Positions 24,201-39,790 of a DNA stretch of 64,000 nt are shown in pieces. Position 1 is the stretch's first letter, and the number at the start of each line of letters is the position of its first letter. The translations under genes were made by a program, and so were the position numbers. The notes beneath the pieces were generated by a model. That model had not been told where the DNA came from and ran no database searches. It was given only the letters and a program-made list of their open reading frames with translations. Location: positions 6,841,810 through 6,905,809 of the forward strand of contig CM041197.1 of NCBI GenBank assembly GCA_023078555.1. Direction: 5' to 3'. The DNA is from Ulva prolifera. Lineage: Eukaryota; Chlorophyta; Ulvophyceae; Ulvales; Ulvaceae.

Positions 24201-27200
24201 GTGTCCAGGAGAGCTTTGTGCACCATTGCACGCCACGTGCGTTGTCCATGCACGCCATGTGCGTTGCCCATGCACTGCACGTGCGCACGCCCGCACGACC
24301 AGATATGCACATGCAGTTTTAACCGATCCATTGCAGACATGAAGAAGGTAATCATTTGGTGCATTCGTGTTTGAGGACGTCCTGGTGCCCAGGAGTGCAT
24401 CCTGCACCATCGCACGTCACGTGCGTTGCCCATGCACGGCACGTGCGCACGCCCGCACGACCAGATATGCACTTGCAGGTTTGGCAACTCCTTTGAAGAC
24501 ATGAAGAAGGTAATCATTTGGTGCATTCGTGTTTGAGGACGTCCTGGTGCCCAGGAGTGCATCCTGCACCATCGCACGTCACGTGCGTTGCCCATGCACG
24601 GCACGTGCACACGCCCGCACGACCAGATATGCACTTGCAGGTTTGGCAATTCCTTTGAAGACATAAAGAAGGTAATTATTTGGTGCATTCGTGTTTGAGG
24701 ACGTCCTGGTGTCCAGGAGTGCTTTGTGCACCATCGCCCGCCACGTGCGTTGCCCATGCCCGGCACGTGCGCACGCCCATGCACTGCACGTGCGCACGCC
24801 CGCACGACCAGATATGCACTTGCAGTTTTAACCGGTCCATTGCAGACATGAAGAAGGTAATCATTTGGTGCATTCGTGTTTGAGGACGTCCTGGTGCCCA
24901 GGAGTGCATCCTGCACCATCGCACGTCACGTGCGTTGCCCATGCACGGCACGTGCGCATGCCCGCACGACCAGATATGCACTTGCAGGTTTGGCAATTCC
25001 TTTGAAGACATAAATAAGGTAATCATTTGGTGCATTCGTGTTTGAGGACGTCCTGGTGTCCAGGAGTGCTTTGTGCACCATTGCACGCCACGTGCGTTGT
25101 CCATGCACGCCATGTGCGTTGCCCATGCACTGCACGTGCGCACGCCCGCACGACCAGATGTGCACTTGCAGTTTTAACCGGTCCATTGCAGACATGAAGA
25201 AGGTAATCATTTGGTGCATTCGTGTTTGAGGACGTCCTGGTGCCCAGGAGTGCATCCTGCACCATCGCACGTCACGTGCGTTGCCCATGCACGGCACGTG
25301 CGCATGCCCGCACGACCAGATATGCACTTGCAGGTTTGGCAATTCCTTTGAAGACATAAAGAAGGTAATCATTTGGTGCATTCGTGTTTGAGGACGTACT
25401 GGTGTCCAGGAGTGCTTTGTGCACCATCGCACGCCACGTGCGTTGTCCATGCACGCCATGTGCGTTGCCAATTCACGGCACGTGCGCACGCCCGCACGAC
25501 CAGATATGCACATGCAGTTTTAACCGATCCATTGCAGACATGAAGAAGGTAATCATTTGGTGCATTCGTGTTTGAGGACGTCCTGGTGCCCAGGAGTGCA
25601 TCCTGCACCATCGCACGTCACGTGCGTTGCCCATGCACGGCACGTGCGCATGCCCGCACGACCAGATATGCACTTGCAGGTTTGGCAACTCCTTTGAAGA
25701 CATAAAGAAGGTAATCATTTGGTGCATTCGTGTTTGAGGACGTCCTGGTGTCCAGGAGTGCTTTTTGCACCATTGCACGCCACGTGCGTTGTGCATGCAC
25801 GCCATGTGCGTTGCCCATGCACTGCACGTGCGCACGCCCGCACGACCAGATATGCACTTGCAGTTTTAACCGGTCCATTGCAGACATGAAGAAGGTAATT
25901 ATTTGGTGCATTCGTGTTTGAGGACGTCCTGGTGCCCAGGAGTGCATCCTGCACCATCGCACGTCACGTGCGTTGCCCATGCACGGCACGTGCGCACGCC
26001 CGCACGACCAGATATGCACTTGCAGGTTTGGCAATTCCTTTGAAGACATAAAGAAGGTAATTATTTGGTGCATTCGTGTTTGAGGACGTCCTGGTGTCCA
26101 GGAGTGCTTTGTGCACCATCGCACGTCACGTGCGTTGCCCATGCACGGCACGTGCGCACGCCCGCACGACCAGATATGCACTTGCAGTTTTAACCGGTCC
26201 ATTGCAGACATGAAGAAGGTAATCATATGGTGCATTCGTGTTTGAGGACGTCCTGGTGTCCAGGAGTGCTTTGTGCACCATCGCACGTCACGCGCGTTGC
26301 CCATGCACGGCACGTGCGCACGCCCGCACGACCAGATATGCACTTGCAGTTTTAACCGGTCCATTGCAGACATGAAGAAGGTAATCATTTGGTGCATTCG
26401 TGTTTGAGGACGTCCTGGTGCCCAGGAGTGCATCCTGCACCATCGCACGTCACGTGCGTTGCCCATGCACGGCACGTGCACACGCCCGCACGACCAGATA
26501 TGCACTTGCAGGTTTGGCAATTCCTTTGAAGACATAAAGAAGGTAATTATTTGGTGCATTCGTGTTTGAGGACGTCCTGGTGTCCAGGAGTGCTTTGTGC
26601 ACCATCGCACGTCACGCGCGTTGCCCATGCACGGCACGTGCGCACGCCCGCACGACCAGATATGCACTTGCAGGTTTGGCAATTCCTTTGAAGACATAAA
26701 GAAGGTAATTATTTGGTGCATTCGTGTTTGAGGACAACCTGGTGTCCAGGAGTGCTTTGTGCACCATTGCACGCCACGTGCGTTGTCCATGCACGCCATG
26801 TGCGTTGCCAATGCACGGCACGTGCGCACGCCCGCACGACCAGATATGCACATGCAGTTTTAACCGATCCATTGCAGACATGAAGAAGGTAATCATTTGA
26901 TGCATTCGTGTTTGAGGACGTCCTGGTGCCCAGGAGTGCATCCTGCACCATCGCACGTCACGTGCGTTGCCCATGCACGGCACGTGCGCACGCCCGCACG
27001 ACCAGATATGCACTTGCATGTTTGGCAATTCCTTTGAAGTCATAAAGAAGGTAATCATTTGGTGCATTCGTGTTTGAGGACGTACTGGTGTCCAGGAGTG
27101 CTTTGTGCACCATCGCACGCCACGTGCGTTGTCCATGCACGCCATGTGCGTTGCCAATGCACGGCACGTGCGCACGCCCGCACGACCAGATATGCACATG

Positions 27201-30200
27201 CAGTTTTAACCGATCCATTGCAGACATGAAGAAGGTAATCATTTGGTGCATTCGTGTTTGAGGACGTCCTGGTGCCCAGGAGTGCATCCTGCACCATCGC
27301 ACGTCACGTGCGTTGCCCATGCACGGCACGTGCGCATGCCCGCACGACCAGATATGCACTTGCAGGTTTGGCAATTCCTTTGAAGACATAAAGAAGGTAA
27401 TTATTTGGTGCATTCGTGTTTGAGGACGTCCTGGTGTCCAGGAGTGCTTTGTGCACCATTGCACGCCACGTGCGTTGTCCATGCACGCCATGTGCGTTGC
27501 CAATGCACGGCACGTGCGCACGCCCGCACGACCAGATATGCACATGCAGTTTTAACCGATCCATTGCAGACATGAAGAAGGTAATCATTTGGTGCATTCG
27601 TGTTTGAGGACGTCCTGGTGCCCAGGAGTGCATCCTGCACCATCGCACGTCACGTGCGTTGCCCATGCACGGCACGTGCGCACGCCCGCACGACCAGATA
27701 TGCACTTGCATGTTTGGCAATTCCTTTGAAGTCATAAAGAAGGTAATCATTTGGTGCATTCGTGTTTGAGGACGTCCTGGTGTCCAGGAGTGCTTTGTGC
27801 ACCATCGCACGTCACGTGCGTTGCCCATGCACGGCACGTGCGCACGCCCGCACGACCAGATATGCACTTGCAGGTTTGGCAACTCCTTTGAAGACATAAA
27901 GAAGGTAATCATTTGGTGCATTCGTGTTTGAGGACGTCCTGGTGTCCAGGAGTGCTTTGTGCACCATTGCACGCCACGTGCGTTGTCCATGCACGCCATG
28001 TGCGTTGCCCATGCACTGCACGTGCGCACGCCCGCACGACCAGATATGCACTTGCAGTTTTAACCGGTCCATTGCAGACATGAAGAAGGTAATCATTTGG
28101 TGCATTCGTGTTTGAGGACGTCCTGGTGCCCAGGAGTGCATCCTGCACCATCGCACGTCACGTGCGTTGCCCATGCACGGCACGTGCGCATGCCCGCACG
28201 ACCAGATATGCACTTGCAGGTTTGGCAATTCCTTTGAAGACATAAAGAAGGTAATCATTTGGTGCATTCGTGTTTGAGGACGTACTGGTGTCCAGGAGTG
28301 CTTTGTGCACCATCGCACGCCACGTGCGTTGTCCATGCACGCCATGTGCGTTGCCAATGCACGGCACGTGCGCACGCCCGCACGACCAGATATGCACATG
28401 CAGTTTTAACCGATCCATTGCAGACATGAAGAAGGTAATCATTTGGTGCATTCGTGTTTGAGGACGTCCTGGTGCCCAGGAGTGCATCCTGCACCATCGC
28501 ACGTCACGTGCGTTGCCCATGCACGGCACGTGCGCATGCCCGCACGACCAGATATGCACTTGCAGGTTTGGCAATTCCTTTGAAGACATAAAGAAGGTAA
28601 TTATTTGGTGCATTCGTGTTTGAGGACGTCCTGGTGTCCAGGAGTGCTTTGTGCACCATCGCACGTCACGTGCGTTGCCCATGCACGGCACGTGCGCACG
28701 CCCGCACGACCAGATATGCACTTGCAGGTTTGGCAATTCCTTTGAAGACATAAAGAAGGTAATTATTTGGTGCATTCGTGTTTGAGGACGTCCTGGTGTC
28801 CAGGAGTGCTTTGTGCACCATCGCACGTCACGTGCGTTGCCCATGCACGGCACGTGCGCACGCCCGCACGACCAGATATGCACTTGCAGGTTTGGCAATT
28901 CCTTTGAAGACATAAAGAAGGTAATTATTTGGTGCATTCGTGTTTGAGGACGTCCTGGTGCCCAGGAGTGCATCCTGCACCATCGCACGTCACGTGCGTT
29001 GCCCATGCACGGCACGTGCGCACGCCCGCACGACCAGATATGCACTTGCAGGTTTGGCAATTCCTTTGAAGACATAAAGAAGGTAATTATTTGGTGCATT
29101 CGTGTTTGAGGACAACCTGGTGTCCAGGAGTGCTTTGTGCACCATCGCACGCCACGTGCGTTGTCCATGCACGCCATGTGCGTTGCCCATGCACTGCACG
29201 TGCGCACGCCCGCACGACCAGATATGCACTTGCAGTTTTAACCGGTCCATTGCAGACATGAAGAAGGTCATCATTTGGTGCATTCGTGTTTGAGGACGTC
29301 CTGGTGCCCAGGAGTGCATCCTGCACCATCGCACGTCACGTGCGTTGCCCATGCACGGCACGTGCGCACGCCCGCACGACCAGATATGCACTTGCAGGTT
29401 TGGCAATTCCTTTGAAGACATAAAGAAGGTAATTATTTGGTGCATTCGTGTTTGAGGACGTCCTGGTGTCCAGGAGTGCTTTGTGCACCATCGCACGTCA
29501 CGTGCGTTGCCCATGCACGGCACGTGCGCACGCCCGCACGACCAGATATGCACTTGCAGGTTTGGCAATTCCTTTGAAGACATAAAGAAGGTAATTATTT
29601 GGTGCATTCGTGTTTGAGGACAACCTGGTGTCCAGGAGTGCTTTGTGCACCATCGCACGCCACGTGCGTTGTCCATGCACGCCATGTGCGTTGCCCATGC
29701 ACTGCACGTGCGCACGCCCGCACGACCAGATATGCACTTGCAGTTTTAACCGGTCCATTGCAGACATGAAGAAGGTCATCATTTGGTGCATTCGTGTTTG
29801 AGGACGTCCTGGTGCCCAGGAGTGCATCCTGCACCATCGCACGTCACGTGCGTTGCCCATGCACGGCACGTGCGCACGCCAGCACGACCAGATATGCACT
29901 TGCAGGTTTGGCAATTCCTTTGAAGACATAAAGAAGGTAATTATTTGGTGCATTCGTGTTTGAGGACGTCCTGGTGTCCAGGAGTGCTTTGTGCACCATC
30001 GCACGTCACGTGCGTTGCCCATGCACGGCACGTGCGCACGCCCGCACGACCAGATATGCACTTGCAGGTTTGGCAATTCCTTTGAAGACATAAAGAAGGT
30101 AATCATTTGGTGCATTCGTGTTTGAGGACGTCCTGGTGTCCAGGAGTGCTTTGTGCACCATCGCACGTCACGTGCGTTGCCCATGCACGGCACGTGCGCA

Positions 30201-30513
30201 CGCCCGCACGACCAGATATGCACTTGCAGGTTTGGCAATTCCTTTGAAGACATAAAGAAGTTTATCATTTGGTGCATTCGTGTTTGAGGACGTCCTGGTG
30301 TCCAGGAGTGCTTTGTGCACCATTGCACGCCACGTGCGTTGTCCATGCACGCCATGTGCGTTGCCAATGCACGGCACGTGCGCACGCCCGCACGACCAGA
30401 TATGCACATGCAGTTTTAACCGGTCCATTGCAGACATGAAGAAGGTAATCATTTGGTGCATTCGTGTTTGAGGACGTCCTGGTGCCCAGGAGTGCATCCT
30501 GCACCATCGCACG

Positions 30514-33500
30514 TCACGTGCGTTGCCCATGCACGGCACGTGCGCATGCCCGCACGACCAGATATGCACTTGCAGGTTTGGCAATTCCTTTGAAGACATA
30601 AAGAAGGTAATCATTTGGTGCATTCGTGTTTGAGGACGTACTGGTGTCCAGGAGTGCTTTGTGCACCATCGCACGCCACGTGCGTTGTCCATGCACGCCA
30701 TGTGCGTTGCCAATGCACGGCACGTGCGCACGCCCGCACGACCAGATATGCACATGCAGTTTTAACCGATCCATTGCAGACATGAAGAAGGTAATCATTT
30801 GGTGCATTCGTGTTTGAGGACGTCCTGGTGCCCAGGAGTGCATCCTGCACCATCGCACGTCACGTGCGTTGCCCATGCACGGCACGTGCGCATGCCCGCA
30901 CGACCAGATATGCACTTGCAGGTTTGGCAATTCCTTTGAAGACATAAAGAAGGTAATTATTTGGTGCATTCGTGTTTGAGGACGTCCTGGTGTCCAGGAG
31001 TGCTTTGTGCACCATCGCACGTCACGTGCGTTGCCCATGCACGGCACGTGCGCACGCCCGCACGACCAGATATGCACTTGCAGGTTTGGCAATTCCTCTG
31101 AAGACATAAAGAAGGTAATTATTTGGTGCATTCGTGTTTGAGGACGTCCTGGTGTCCAGGAGTGCTTTGTGCACCATCGCACGTCACGTGCGTTGCCCAT
31201 GCACGGCACGTGCGCACGCCCGCACGACCAGATATGCACTTGCAGGTTTGGCAATTCCTTTGAAGACATAAAGAAGGTAATTATTTGGTGCATTCGTGTT
31301 TGAGGACAACCTGGTGTCCAGGAGTGCTTTGTGCACCATCGCACGCCACGTGCGTTGTCCATGCACGCCATGTGCGTTGCCCATGCACTGCACGTGCGCA
31401 CGCCCGCACGACCAGATATGCACTTGCAGTTTTAACCGGTCCATTGCAGACATGAAGAAGGTCATCATTTGGTGCATTCGTGTTTGAGGACGTCCTGGTG
31501 CCCAGGAGTGCATCCTGCACCATCGCACGTCACGTGCGTTGCCCATGCACGGCACGTGCGCACGCCCGCACGACCAGATATGCACTTGCAGGTTTGGCAA
31601 TTCCTTTGAAGACATAAAGAAGGTAATCATTTGGTGCATTCGTGTTTGAGGACGTCCTGGTGTCCAGGAGTGCTTTGTGCACCATCGCACGTCACGTGCG
31701 TTGCCCATGCACGGCACGTGCGCACGCCCGCACGACCAGATATGCACTTGCAGGTTTGGCAATTCCTTTGAAGACATAAAGAAGGTAATCATTTGGTGCA
31801 TTCGTGTTTGAGGACGTCCTGGTGTCCAGGAGTGCTTTGTGCACCATTGCACGCCACGTGCGTTGTCCATGCACGCCATGTGCGTTGCCAATGCACGGCA
31901 CGTGCGCACGCCCGCACGACCAGATATGCACATGCAGTTTTAACCGGTCCATTGCAGACATGAAGAAGGTAATCATTTGGTGCATTCGTGTTTGAGGACG
32001 TCCTGGTGCCCAGGAGTGCATCCTGCACCATCGCACGTCACGTGCGTTGCCCATGCACGGCACGTGCGCATGCCCGCACGACCAGATATGCACTTGCAGG
32101 TTTGGCAATTCCTTTGAAGACATAAAGAAGGTAATCATTTGGTGCATCCGTGTTTGAGGACGTACTGGTGTCCAGGAGTGCTTTGTGCACCATCGCACGC
32201 CACGTGCGTTGTCCATGCACGCCATGTGCGTTGCCAATGCACGGCACGTGCGCACGCCCGCACGACCAGATATGCACATGCAGTTTTAACCGATCCATTG
32301 CAGACATGAAGAAGGTAATCATTTGGTGCATTCGTGTTTGAGGACGTCCTGGTGCCCAGGAGTGCATCCTGCACCATCGCACGTCACGTGCGTTGCCCAT
32401 GCACGGCACGTGCGCATGCCCGCACGACCAGATATGCACTTGCAGGTTTGGCAATTCCTTTGAAGACATAAAGAAGGTAATCATTTGGTGCATTCGTGTT
32501 TGAGGACGTACTGGTGTCCAGGAGTGCTTTGTGCACCATCGCACGCCACGTGCGTTGTCCATGCACGCCATGTGCGTTGCCAATGCACGGCACGTGCGCA
32601 CGCCCGCACGACCAGATATGCACATGCAGTTTTAACCGATCCATTGCAGACATGAAGAAGGTAATCATTTGGTGCATTCGTGTTTGAGGACGTCCTGGTG
32701 CCCAGGAGTGCATCCTGCACCATCGCACGTCACGTGCGTTGCCCATGCACGGCACGTGCGCATGCCCGCACGACCAGATATGCACTTGCAGGTTTGGCAA
32801 TTCCTTTGAAGACATAAAGAAGGTAATTATTTGGTGCATTCGTGTTTGAGGACGTCCTGGTGTCCAGGAGTGCTTTGTGCACCATCGCACGTCACGTGCG
32901 TTGCCCATGCACGGCACGTGCGCACGCCCGCACGACCAGATATGCACTTGCAGGTTTGGCAATTCCTCTGAAGACATAAAGAAGGTAATTATTTGGTGCA
33001 TTCGTGTTTGAGGACGTCCTGGTGTCCAGGAGTGCTTTGTGCACCATCGCACGTCACGTGCGTTGCCCATGCACGGCACGTGCGCACGCCCGCACGACCA
33101 GATATGCACTTGCAGGTTTGGCAATTCCTTTGAAGACATAAAGAAGGTAATTATTTGGTGCATTCGTGTTTGAGGACAACCTGGTGTCCAGGAGTGCTTT
33201 GTGCACCATCGCACGCCACGTGCGTTGTCCATGCACGCCATGTGCGTTGCCCATGCACTGCACGTGCGCACGCCCGCACGACCAGATATGCACTTGCAGT
33301 TTTAACCGGTCCATTGCAGACATGAAGAAGGTCATCATTTGGTGCATTCGTGTTTGAGGACGTCCTGGTGCCCAGGAGTGCATCCTGCACCATCGCACGT
33401 CACGTGCGTTGCCCATGCACGGCACGTGCGCACGCCCGCACGACCAGATATGCACTTGCAGGTTTGGCAATTCCTTTGAAGACATAAAGAAGGTAATCAT

Positions 33501-36500
33501 TTGGTGCATTCGTGTTTGAGGACGTCCTGGTGTCCAGGAGTGCTTTGTGCACCATCGCACGTCACGTGCGTTGCCCATGCACGGCACGTGCGCACGCCCG
33601 CACGACCAGATATGCACTTGCAGGTTTGGCAATTCCTTTGAAGACATAAAGAAGGTAATCATTTGGTGCATTCGTGTTTGAGGACGTCCTGGTGTCCAGG
33701 AGTGCTTTGTGCACCATTGCACGCCACGTGCGTTGTCCATGCACGCCATGTGCGTTGCCAATGCACGGCACGTGCGCACGCCCGCACGACCAGATATGCA
33801 CATGCAGTTTTAACCGGTCCATTGCAGACATGAAGAAGGTAATCATTTGGTGCATTCGTGTTTGAGGACGTCCTGGTGCCCAGGAGTGCATCCTGCACCA
33901 TCGCACGTCACGTGCGTTGCCCATGCACGGCACGTGCGCATGCCCGCACGACCAGATATGCACTTGCAGGTTTGGCAATTCCTTTGAAGACATAAAGAAG
34001 GTAATCATTTGGTGCATCCGTGTTTGAGGACGTACTGGTGTCCAGGAGTGCTTTGTGCACCATCGCACGCCACGTGCGTTGTCCATGCACGCCATGTGCG
34101 TTGCCAATGCACGGCACGTGCGCACGCCCGCACGACCAGATATGCACATGCAGTTTTAACCGATCCATTGCAGACATGAAGAAGGTAATCATTTGGTGCA
34201 TTCGTGTTTGAGGACGTCCTGGTGCCCAGGAGTGCATCCTGCACCATCGCACGTCACGTGCGTTGCCCATGCACGGCACGTGCGCATGCCCCCACGACCA
34301 GATATGCACTTGCAGGTTTGGCAATTCCTTTGAAGACATAAAGAAGGTAATTATTTGGTGCATTCGTGTTTGAGGACGTCCTGGTGTCCAGGAGTGCTTT
34401 GTGCACCATCGCACGTCACGTGCGTTGCCCATGCACGGCACGTGCGCACGCCCGCACGACCAGATATGCACTTGCAGGTTTGGCAATTCCTCTGAAGACA
34501 TAAAGAAGGTAATTATTTGGTGCATTCGTGTTTGAGGACGTCTTGGTGTCCAGGAGTGCTTTGTGCACCATCGCACGTCACGTGCGTTGCCCATGCACGG
34601 CACGTGCGCACGCCCGCACGACCAGATATGCACTTGCAGGTTTGGCAATTCCTTTGAAGACATAAAGAAGGTAATTATTTGGTGCATTCGTGTTTGAGGA
34701 CAACCTGGTGTCCAGGAGTGCTTTGTGCACCATCGCACGCCACGTGCGTTGTCCATGCACGCCATGTGCGTTGCCCATGCACTGCACGTGCGCACGCCCG
34801 CACGACCAGATATGCACTTGCAGTTTTAACCGGTCCATTGCAGACATGAAGAAGGTAATCATTTGGTGCATTCGTGTTTGAGGACGTCCTGGTGCCCAGG
34901 AGTGCATCCTGCACCATCGCACGTCACGTGCGTTGCCCATGCACGGCACGTGCGCATGCCCGCACGACCAGATATGCACTTGCAGGTTTGGCAATTCCTT
35001 TGAAGACATAAAGAAGGTAATCATTTGGTGCATTCGTGTTTGAGGACGTACTGGTGTCCAGGAGTGCTTTGTGCACCATCGCACGCCACGTGCGTTGTCC
35101 ATGCACGCCATGTGCGTTGCCAATGCACGGCACGTGCGCACGCCCGCACGACCAGATATGCACATGCAGTTTTAACCGATCCATTGCAGACATGAAGAAG
35201 GTAATCATTTGGTGCATTCGTGTTTGAGGACGTCCTGGTGCCCAGGAGTGCATCCTGCACCATCGCACGTCACGTGCGTTGCCCATGCACGGCACGTGCG
35301 CATGCCCGCACGACCAGATATGCACTTGCAGGTTTGGCAATTCCTTTGAAGACATAAAGAAGGTAATTATTTGGTGCATTCGTGTTTGAGGACGTCCTGG
35401 TGTCCAGGAGTGCTTTGTGCACCATCGCACGTCACGTGCGTTGCCCATGCACGGCACGTGCGCACGCCCGCACGACCAGATATGCACTTGCAGGTTTGGC
35501 AATTCCTCTGAAGACATAAAGAAGGTAATTATTTGGTGCATTCGTGTTTGAGGACGTCCTGGTGTCCAGGAGTGCTTTGTGCACCATCGCACGTCACGTG
35601 CGTTGCCCATGCACGGCACGTGCGCACGCCCGCACGACCAGATATGCACTTGCAGGTTTGGCAATTCCTTTGAAGACATAAAGAAGGTAATTATTTGGTG
35701 CATTCGTGTTTGAGGACAACCTGGTGTCCAGGAGTGCTTTGTGCACCATCGCACGCCACGTGCGTTGTCCATGCACGCCATGTGCGTTGCCCATGCACTG
35801 CACGTGCGCACGCCCGCACGACCAGATATGCACTTGCAGGTTTAACCGGTCCATTGCAGACATGAAGAAGGTCATCATTTGGTGCATTCGTGTTTGAGGA
35901 CGTCCTGGTGCCCAGGAGTGCATCCTGCACCATCGCACGTCACGTGCGTTGCCCATGCACGGCACGTGCGCACGCCCGCACGACCAGATATGCACTTGCA
36001 GGTTTGGCAATTCCTTTGAAGACATAAAGAAGGTAATCATTTGGTGCATTCGTGTTTGAGGACGTCCTGGTGTCCAGGAGTGCTTTGTGCACCATCGCAC
36101 GTCACGTGCGTTGCCCATGCACGGCACGTGCGCACGCCCGCACGACCAGATATGCACTTGCAGGTTTGGCAATTCCTTTGAAGACATAAAGAAGGTAATC
36201 ATTTGGTGCATTCGTGTTTGAGGACGTCCTGGTGTCCAGGAGTGCTTTGTGCACCATTGCACGCCACGTGCGTTGTCCATGCACGCCATGTGCGTTGCCA
36301 ATGCACGGCACGTGCGCACGCCCGCACGACCAGATATGCACATGCAGTTTTAACCGGTCCATTGCAGACATGAAGAAGGTAATCATTTGGTGCATTCGTG
36401 TTTGAGGACGTCCTGGTGCCCAGGAGTGCATCCTGCACCATCGCACGTCACGTGCGTTGCCCATGCACGGCACGTGCGCATGCCCGCACGACCAGATATG

Positions 36501-37681
36501 CACTTGCAGGTTTGGCAATTCCTTTGAAGACATAAAGAAGGTAATCATTTGGTGCATCCGTGTTTGAGGACGTACTGGTGTCCAGGAGTGCTTTGTGCAC
36601 CATCGCACGCCACGTGCGTTGTCCATGCACGCCATGTGCGTTGCCAATGCACGGCACGTGCGCACGCCCGCACGACCAGATATGCACATGCAGTTTTAAC
36701 CGATCCATTGCAGACATGAAGAAGGTAATCATTTGGTGCATTCGTGTTTGAGGACGTCCTGGTGCCCAGGAGTGCATCCTGCACCATCGCACGTCACGTG
36801 CGTTGCCCATGCACGGCACGTGCGCATGCCCGCACGACCAGATATGCACTTGCAGGTTTGGCAATTCCTTTGAAGACATAAAGAAGGTAATTATTTGGTG
36901 CATTCGTGTTTGAGGACGTCCTGGTGTCCAGGAGTGCTTTGTGCACCATCGCACGTCACGTGCGTTGCCCATGCACGGCACGTGCGCACGCCCGCACGAC
37001 CAGATATGCACTTGCAGGTTTGGCAATTCCTCTGAAGACATAGAGAAGGTAATTATTTGGTGCATTCGTGTTTGAGGACGTCCTGGTGTCCAGGAGTGCT
37101 TTGTGCACCATCGCACGTCACGTGCGTTGCCCATGCACGGCACGTGCGCACGCCCGCACGACCAGATATGCACTTGCAGGTTTGGCAATTCCTTTGAAGA
37201 CATAAAGAAGGTAATTATTTGGTGCATTCGTGTTTGAGGACAACCTGGTGTCCAGGAGTGCTTTGTGCACCATCGCACGCCACGTGCGTTGTCCATGCAC
37301 GCCATGTGCGTTGCCCATGCACTGCACGTGCGCACGCCCGCACGACCAGATATGCACTTGCAGTTTTAACCGGTCCATTGCAGACATGAAGAAGGTAATC
37401 ATTTGGTGCATTCGTGTTTGAGGACGTCCTGGTGCCCAGGAGTGCATCCTGCACCATCGCACGTCACGTGCGTTGCCCATGCACGGCACGTGCGCACGCC
37501 CGCACGACCAGATATGCACTTGCAGGTTTGGCAATTCCTTTGAAGACATAAAGAAGGTAATCATTTGGTGCATTCGTGTTTGAGGACGTACTGGTGTCCA
37601 GGAGTGCTTTGTGCACCATCGCACGCCACGTGCGTTGTCCATGCACGCCATGTGCGTTGCCCATGCACTGCACGTGCGCAC
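30514..37681. repeat. Homogenised higher-order region in satellite B
   Basis: Modules of several units recur almost unchanged at offsets of 1870, 1524, 1016 and 1524 bp, starting near 30514, 32384, 33908, 34924 and 36448. These offsets are sums of whole units (7x162+4x184, 6x162+3x184, 4x162+2x184). The modules carry shared private variants such as AATTCCTCTGAAG (near 31090, 32960, 34485, 35500, 37025) and GGACAACCTGG. This marks the most recently amplified part of the left block. Confidence 0.7.
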
Positions 37682-39187
37682 GCCCGCACGACCAGATATG
37701 CACTTGCAGTTTTAACCGGTCCATTGCAGACATGAAGAAGGTAATCATTTGGTGCATTCGTGTTTGAGGACGTCCTGGTGCCCAGGAGTGCATCCTGCAC
37801 CATCGCACGTCACGTGCGTTGCCCATGCACGGCACGTGCGCATGCCCGCACGACCAGATATGCACTTGCAGGTTTGGCAATTCCTTTGAAGACATAAATA
37901 AGGTAATCATTTGGTGCATTCGTGTTTGAGGACGTACTGGTGTCCAGGATTGCTTTGTGCACCATCGCACGCCACGTGCGTTGCCCATGCACGGCACGTG
38001 CGCACGCCCGCACGACCAGATATGCACTTGCAGGTTTGGCAATTCCTTTGAAGACATAAAGAAGGTAATTATTTGGTGCATTCGTGTTTGAGGACGTCCT
38101 GGTGTCCAGGAGTGCTTTGTGCACCATCGCACGTCACGTGCGTTGTCCATGCACGCCATGTGCGTTGCCAATGCACGGCACGTGCGCACGCCCGCACGAC
38201 CAGATATGCACATGCAGTTTTAACCGGTCCATTGCAGACATGAAGAAGGTAATCATTTGGTGCATTCGTGTTTGAGGACGTCCTGGTGCCCAGGAGTGCA
38301 TCCTGCACCATCGCACGTCACGTGCGTTGCCCATGCACGGCACGTGCGCACGCCCGCACGACCAGATATGCACTTGCAGGTTTGGCAATTCCTTTGAAGA
38401 CATAAAGAAGGTAATTATTTGGTGCATTCGTGTTTGAGGACGTCCTGGTGTCCAGGAGTGCTTTGTGCACCATCGCACGTCACGTGCGTTGCCCATGCAC
38501 GGCACGTGCGCACGCCCGCACGACCAGATATGCACTTGCAGGTTTGGCAATTCCTTTGAAGACATAAAGAAGGTAATTATTTGGTGCATTCGTGTTTGAG
38601 GACAACCTGGTGTCCAGGAGTGCTTTGTGCACCATCGCACGCCACGTGCGTTGTCCATGCACGCCATGTGCGTTGCCCATGCACTGCACGTGCGCACGCC
38701 CGCACGACCAGATATGCACATGCAGTTTTAACCGGTCCATTGCAGATATGAAGAAGGTAATCATTTGGTGCATTCGTGTTTGAGGACGTCCTGGTGCCCA
38801 GGAGTGCATCCTGCACCATCGCACGTCACGTGCGTTGCCCATGCACGGCACGTGCGCATGCCCGCACGACCAGATATGCACTTGCAGGTTTGGCAATTCC
38901 TTTGAAGACATAAATAAGGTAATCATTTGGTGCATTCGTGTTTGAGGACGTACTGGTGTCCAGGAGTGCTTTGTGCACCATCGCACGCCACGTGCGTTGC
39001 CCATGCACGGCACGTGCGCACGCCCGCACGACCAGATATGCACTTGCAGGTTTGGCAATTCCTTTGAAGACATAAAGAAGGTAATTATTTGGTGCATTCG
39101 TGTTTGAGGACGTCCTGGTGTCCAGGAGTGCTTTGTGCACCATCGCACGTCACGTGCGTTGCCCATGCACGGCACGTGCGCACGCCC

Positions 39188-39233
39188 GCACGACCAGATA
39201 TGCACTTGCAGCACGACCAGATATGCACTTGCA
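39188..39233. repeat. 23-bp internal duplication in a satellite B unit
   Basis: The segment GCACGACCAGATATGCAC plus the next five bases is present twice in tandem (39188-39210 and 39211-39233). The same doubled form recurs at 39535-39580, 347 bp away, together with a shared TTTGACGAC variant. The duplicated unit was therefore itself re-duplicated. Both copies lie in the last 0.6 kb before the composite element. Confidence 0.85.
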
Positions 39234-39790
39234 GGTTTGGCAACTCCTTTGACGACATAAAGAAGGTAATCATTTGGTGCATTCGTGTTTGAGGACGTCC
39301 TGGTGTCCAGGAGTGCTTTGTGCACCATCGCACGTCACGTGCGTTGCCCATGCACGGCACGTGCGCACGCCCGCACGACCAGATATGCACTTGCAGGTTT
39401 GGCAACTCCTTTGAAGATATAAAGAAGGTAATCATTTGGTGCATTCGTGTTTGAGGACGTCCTGGTGTCCAGGAGTGCTTTGTGCACCATCGCACGTCAC
39501 GTGCGTTGCCCATGCACGGCACGTGCGCACGCCCGCACGACCAGATATGCACTTGCAGCACGACCAGATATGCACTTGCAGGTTTGGCAACTCCTTTGAC
39601 GACATAAAGAAGGTAATCATTTGGTGCATTCGTGTTTGAGGACGTCCTGGTGTCCAGGAGTGCTTTGTGCACCATCGCACGTCACGTGCGTTGCCCATGC
39701 ACGGCACGTGCGCACGCCCGCACGACCAGTTATGCACTTGCAGGTTTGGCAACTCCTTTGAAGATATAAAGAAGGTAATCATTTGGTGCA

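Noticed and set aside
25618-26853. Long minus-strand open frame of 411 codons in satellite B, with a repeated 54-residue Cys/His/Trp-rich unit
   Set aside because: 162 bp is exactly 54 codons, so a stop-free frame persists through consecutive 162-bp units and breaks where 184-bp units shift the phase. Similar frames occur all over the array. There is no independent coding signal.
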